From Desulfobacterales bacterium (GTDB lineage Bacteria > Desulfobacterota > Desulfobacteria > Desulfobacterales > Desulfobacteraceae): a stretch of DNA of 16,555 nt. Below are positions 15,082 through 16,555 of this stretch, one piece after another. The position numbers were made by a program, and so were the translations under genes. Positions within the stretch are counted from its first letter, which is position 1; each line of letters starts with the position of its first letter. The DNA lies in assembly GCA_022361535.1 (NCBI GenBank), contig JAKSAU010000507.1, forward strand, positions 1-16,555, given 5' to 3'. The notes below the pieces were generated by a model. That model made no database searches and had not been told where the DNA came from. It was given only the letters and a program-made list of their open reading frames with translations.

Positions 15082-15923
15082 GGCACTTTTTTCTCCTGGA
15101 AATGTTGTTTTGCAGCCCGCTGTATAATGAAATCTGAAACCAGTCGTGACAGAAACCCATTAGAAATTCTGTGAAGAAAATATAAAAACCGGGTCTGGTA
15201 GCCTGGAATAGCAAAGTATTGTTTTCTTTCGATGGCCCTGACAATTTCTTTGGCAGTAAATTCCGGGGTGAGCAATCCAGCCATTTTTTTTACGGCCTTG
15301 CCCTGGGGCGGAAGGGTTTTAGCTTCACTGTCATTCATGGGGGTATCCACGTCTGGTGGAAATACAATAGTGACAGCCATGCCCAGAGGGGCTATTTCAT
15401 AGCGCAGGCTTTCAGCAAATCCCATGAGGGCGGATTTAGAGGTGGCATAGGCGGTGTAACCAAACATGCCGAACAGTGCTGCTGCAGATGACAGTATCAC
15501 CACATGCCCTTTTCTTTCTTTCATTGGATTGAGCAGGGCATAAACAACGTTTCTTACACCATTGACATTCACTTTCATCACTTGGTTGAACATGTCGTGG
15601 GTGATGTTTTCAAAATGATCGGCTGCCGTATTGATTCCGGCACTGAGAATGAGAATGTCCGGCGCACCGAATTTTTTCACGGCAATTTCCATCTGTTCTT
15701 GGACCTGGTTGTGATCTCCTACATCCACACCCAAAGCCATAATTTTTTGTTTTTTGTTTTGTCTTTCCTGCTCAATGACTTGGCATGCCAGGTCAAGCCT
15801 CTCAGCAGACCTTGACATGATTAGAACATCTGCGCCAAGAGATGTAATCAGCCTGGCTGTGGCAAGGCCTATTCCGGATGAACCGCCGGTGATATACACG
15901 GTTTTATTTTTAAGTGATTTCAT
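15078..15923 (-). CDS. SDR resembling 3-ketodihydrosphingosine reductase (KDSR)
   Basis: The 281-residue protein has TGGSSGIG (12-19), R38 in MSRSAER (an NADP(H)-type residue), LSAG (93-96) in place of NNAG, S146, and Y159-ATS-K163. Beyond the catalytic set it keeps features recalled from eukaryotic KDSR/Tsc10: a DVGDHNQVQEQM-like segment, MKERKGHVVILSSAAALFGMFGYTAYATSKSAL, and VFPPDVDTP (187-195), where human KDSR has a PPDTDTP-like motif. The C-terminal 50 residues are hydrophobic (FLYFLHRISNGFLSRLVSDFII), suggesting membrane association as in KDSR. KDSR reduces 3-ketosphinganine in sphingolipid synthesis. No serine palmitoyltransferase is seen here, so the substrate is open. AAGG lies 8 bases before the ATG. 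It is the first gene of the five-gene operon. Confidence 0.82.
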   Translation of the reverse strand: MKSLKNKTVYITGGSSGIGLATARLITSLGADVLIMSRSAERLDLACQVIEQERQNKKQKIMALGVDVGDHNQVQEQMEIAVKKFGAPDILILSAGINTAADHFENITHDMFNQVMKVNVNGVRNVVYALLNPMKERKGHVVILSSAAALFGMFGYTAYATSKSALMGFAESLRYEIAPLGMAVTIVFPPDVDTPMNDSEAKTLPPQGKAVKKMAGLLTPEFTAKEIVRAIERKQYFAIPGYQTRFLYFLHRISNGFLSRLVSDFIIQRAAKQHFQEKKVP

Positions 15924-15949
15924 AGGGTTTACCTTGTTATTGCAATGTA

Positions 15950-15977
15950 AACATATTTGCGCTTAACACCTGTTCAA
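15950..15977 (-). promoter_or_regulatory. Possible promoter of the SDR-DUF362-transketolase-SCP2 operon
   Basis: On the minus strand TTGAAC (15972-15977), a 16-base spacer and TATGTT (15950-15955) lie 26 bases before the start codon. A short hairpin, CTGTT (15970-15974) / AACAG (15980-15984), overlaps the -35. Match to sigma-70 consensus is moderate. Confidence 0.35.
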
Positions 15978-16040
15978 TAAACAGTGGTTTGAATTATGTC
16001 AAGGATTTGTTGGTGATTGGGAGGGGGATCGGAATTACAA

Positions 16041-16132
16041 ATACCGGCTTGTTTACCCTAAGAAACGGCTGCCATATTTTTTCCAAAAATACGCCTGATG
16101 CCTTTTTCTTAGGACAAACGAGCCTATGTGCA
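16041..16132. repeat. Palindromic MITE-like repeat, copy 2
   Basis: Second copy of the 92-base unit at 3950-4041, same orientation, no gaps. Inverted ends are 16046-16065 and 16105-16124. Compared with copy 1, two pairs of the outer stem and one of the inner stem are broken. Its left arm (GTTTACCCTAAGAAA) is the exact complement of copy 1's right arm, which suggests both descend from a perfect palindrome. It lies 118 bases upstream of the SDR operon. Confidence 0.85.
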
Positions 16133-16177
16133 TAATTCAATGTTTCGCAGTATACAATTTTGCTGGATTTGAATGAA

Positions 16178-16202
16178 ACAGCCGGGCAAGGCTCCCGGCT
16201 GT
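16178..16202 (-). terminator. Terminator of the gene at the right edge
   Basis: ACAGCCGGG (16178-16186) pairs perfectly with CCCGGCTGT (16194-16202) around a 7-base loop. Read leftward it is followed by TTCATTC, a weak T-rich tail, 29 bases after the stop of the right-edge gene. Confidence 0.7.
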
Positions 16203-16231
16203 AAGTGTTTGTTCTTGTGAAGAAGTGAAAC

Positions 16232-16555
16232 CTAGGTGCGCTCTTGGGTAATCAGGTCATACGCTTCCTGGAGCAGGGACAGATCTACCTCCCGTTGCTT
16301 TCCGCAGGCAAGGGCAGCTTCAATGTCTGAAATTAGATGGATTTTCTTTCCGTTCTGCCGCCATTTATCAGAGAGTTTGTTTAGGATCCGGGCTGGGTTT
16401 TTGCCTTTTTTTACTGCAGTTCCCAGGCGCTCGCCAAGTTCTTTGATAGGGCCGTCTGTGGCCAGGGCAACAAAGGTTGCTGTCCAGGGAATGCTGCCTG
16501 CAGTAAAGGTTGCAGGCGATGCGCCCATGGCTAGTGTTAGTGCCCTTGCCTCAGC
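16232..16555 (-). CDS. Unrecognised protein, C-terminal 107 residues (5' part outside window)
   Basis: The frame stays open to the window edge, so the ATG at 16528 is probably internal. The visible part begins with a small-residue-rich stretch (LTLAMGASPATFTAGSIPW) followed by a basic helical tail (LGERLGTAVKKGKNPARILNKLSDKW, then HLISDIEAALACGKQREVDLSLLQEAYDLI). It has normal protein-like composition, matches the GC-richer flank, and ends just before a good terminator, so it is a real gene. I cannot assign a family. It is transcribed in the same direction as the SDR operon, but the terminator, the repeat and about 300 bases separate them. Confidence 0.65.
   Translation of the reverse strand, partial: AEARALTLAMGASPATFTAGSIPWTATFVALATDGPIKELGERLGTAVKKGKNPARILNKLSDKWRQNGKKIHLISDIEAALACGKQREVDLSLLQEAYDLITQERT

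Overview
The window looks like part of the chromosome of a strictly anaerobic bacterium. The likeliest source is a sulfate reducer of the Desulfobacterota (Desulfobacteraceae type). This is inferred from the gene set: a siroheme/ferredoxin reductase of the sulfite reductase family, a DUF362 iron-sulfur protein, a DUF169 protein, an old-yellow-enzyme protein with an Fe-S site, and a split transketolase. No rRNA, tRNA, CRISPR array or intact insertion sequence was seen.

Left part (1-4754, mostly rightward). A 5'-truncated iron-sulfur protein overlaps by 4 bases a siroheme-type reductase that carries an N-terminal PCP_red domain and two ferredoxin clusters. This pair ends at a strong hairpin. 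A small carboxymuconolactone decarboxylase (CMD) protein without redox cysteines converges on it. A SAM methyltransferase, a short OYE-family flavoenzyme and a TetR regulator follow rightward. A palindromic element of about 80-90 bases lies between the last two.

Middle part (4820-10634, all leftward, visibly AT-richer). An unrecognised 286-residue protein with an HExxH motif stands alone beside a 530-base non-coding stretch. Next comes a compact leftward array, read in transcription order: AraC/GyrI-like regulator, SDR, SDR, DUF169 protein, AhpD-like CMD protein with CxxC, and DUF1992 protein. Several gaps are 26-28 bases, so most of it is probably one operon. The region upstream of the AraC gene holds three copies of ATTACTTTT.

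Right part (11080-15923, leftward, more GC-rich). This is a very tight five-gene operon: an SDR resembling 3-ketodihydrosphingosine reductase, a DUF362 protein, transketolase N-terminal half, transketolase C-terminal half, and an SCP2-like lipid-binding protein. Junctions are a 4-base overlap, a 20-base overlap, a 28-base gap and a 4-base gap. A thiamine-diphosphate C2-transfer enzyme, a sphingoid-type ketone reductase and a lipid carrier in one transcript make this the best candidate for an undescribed (lipid-related) pathway; that role is inference. Upstream lies a second copy of the palindromic element, in the same orientation as the first, then the terminator and 3' end of an unrecognised gene that leaves the window.
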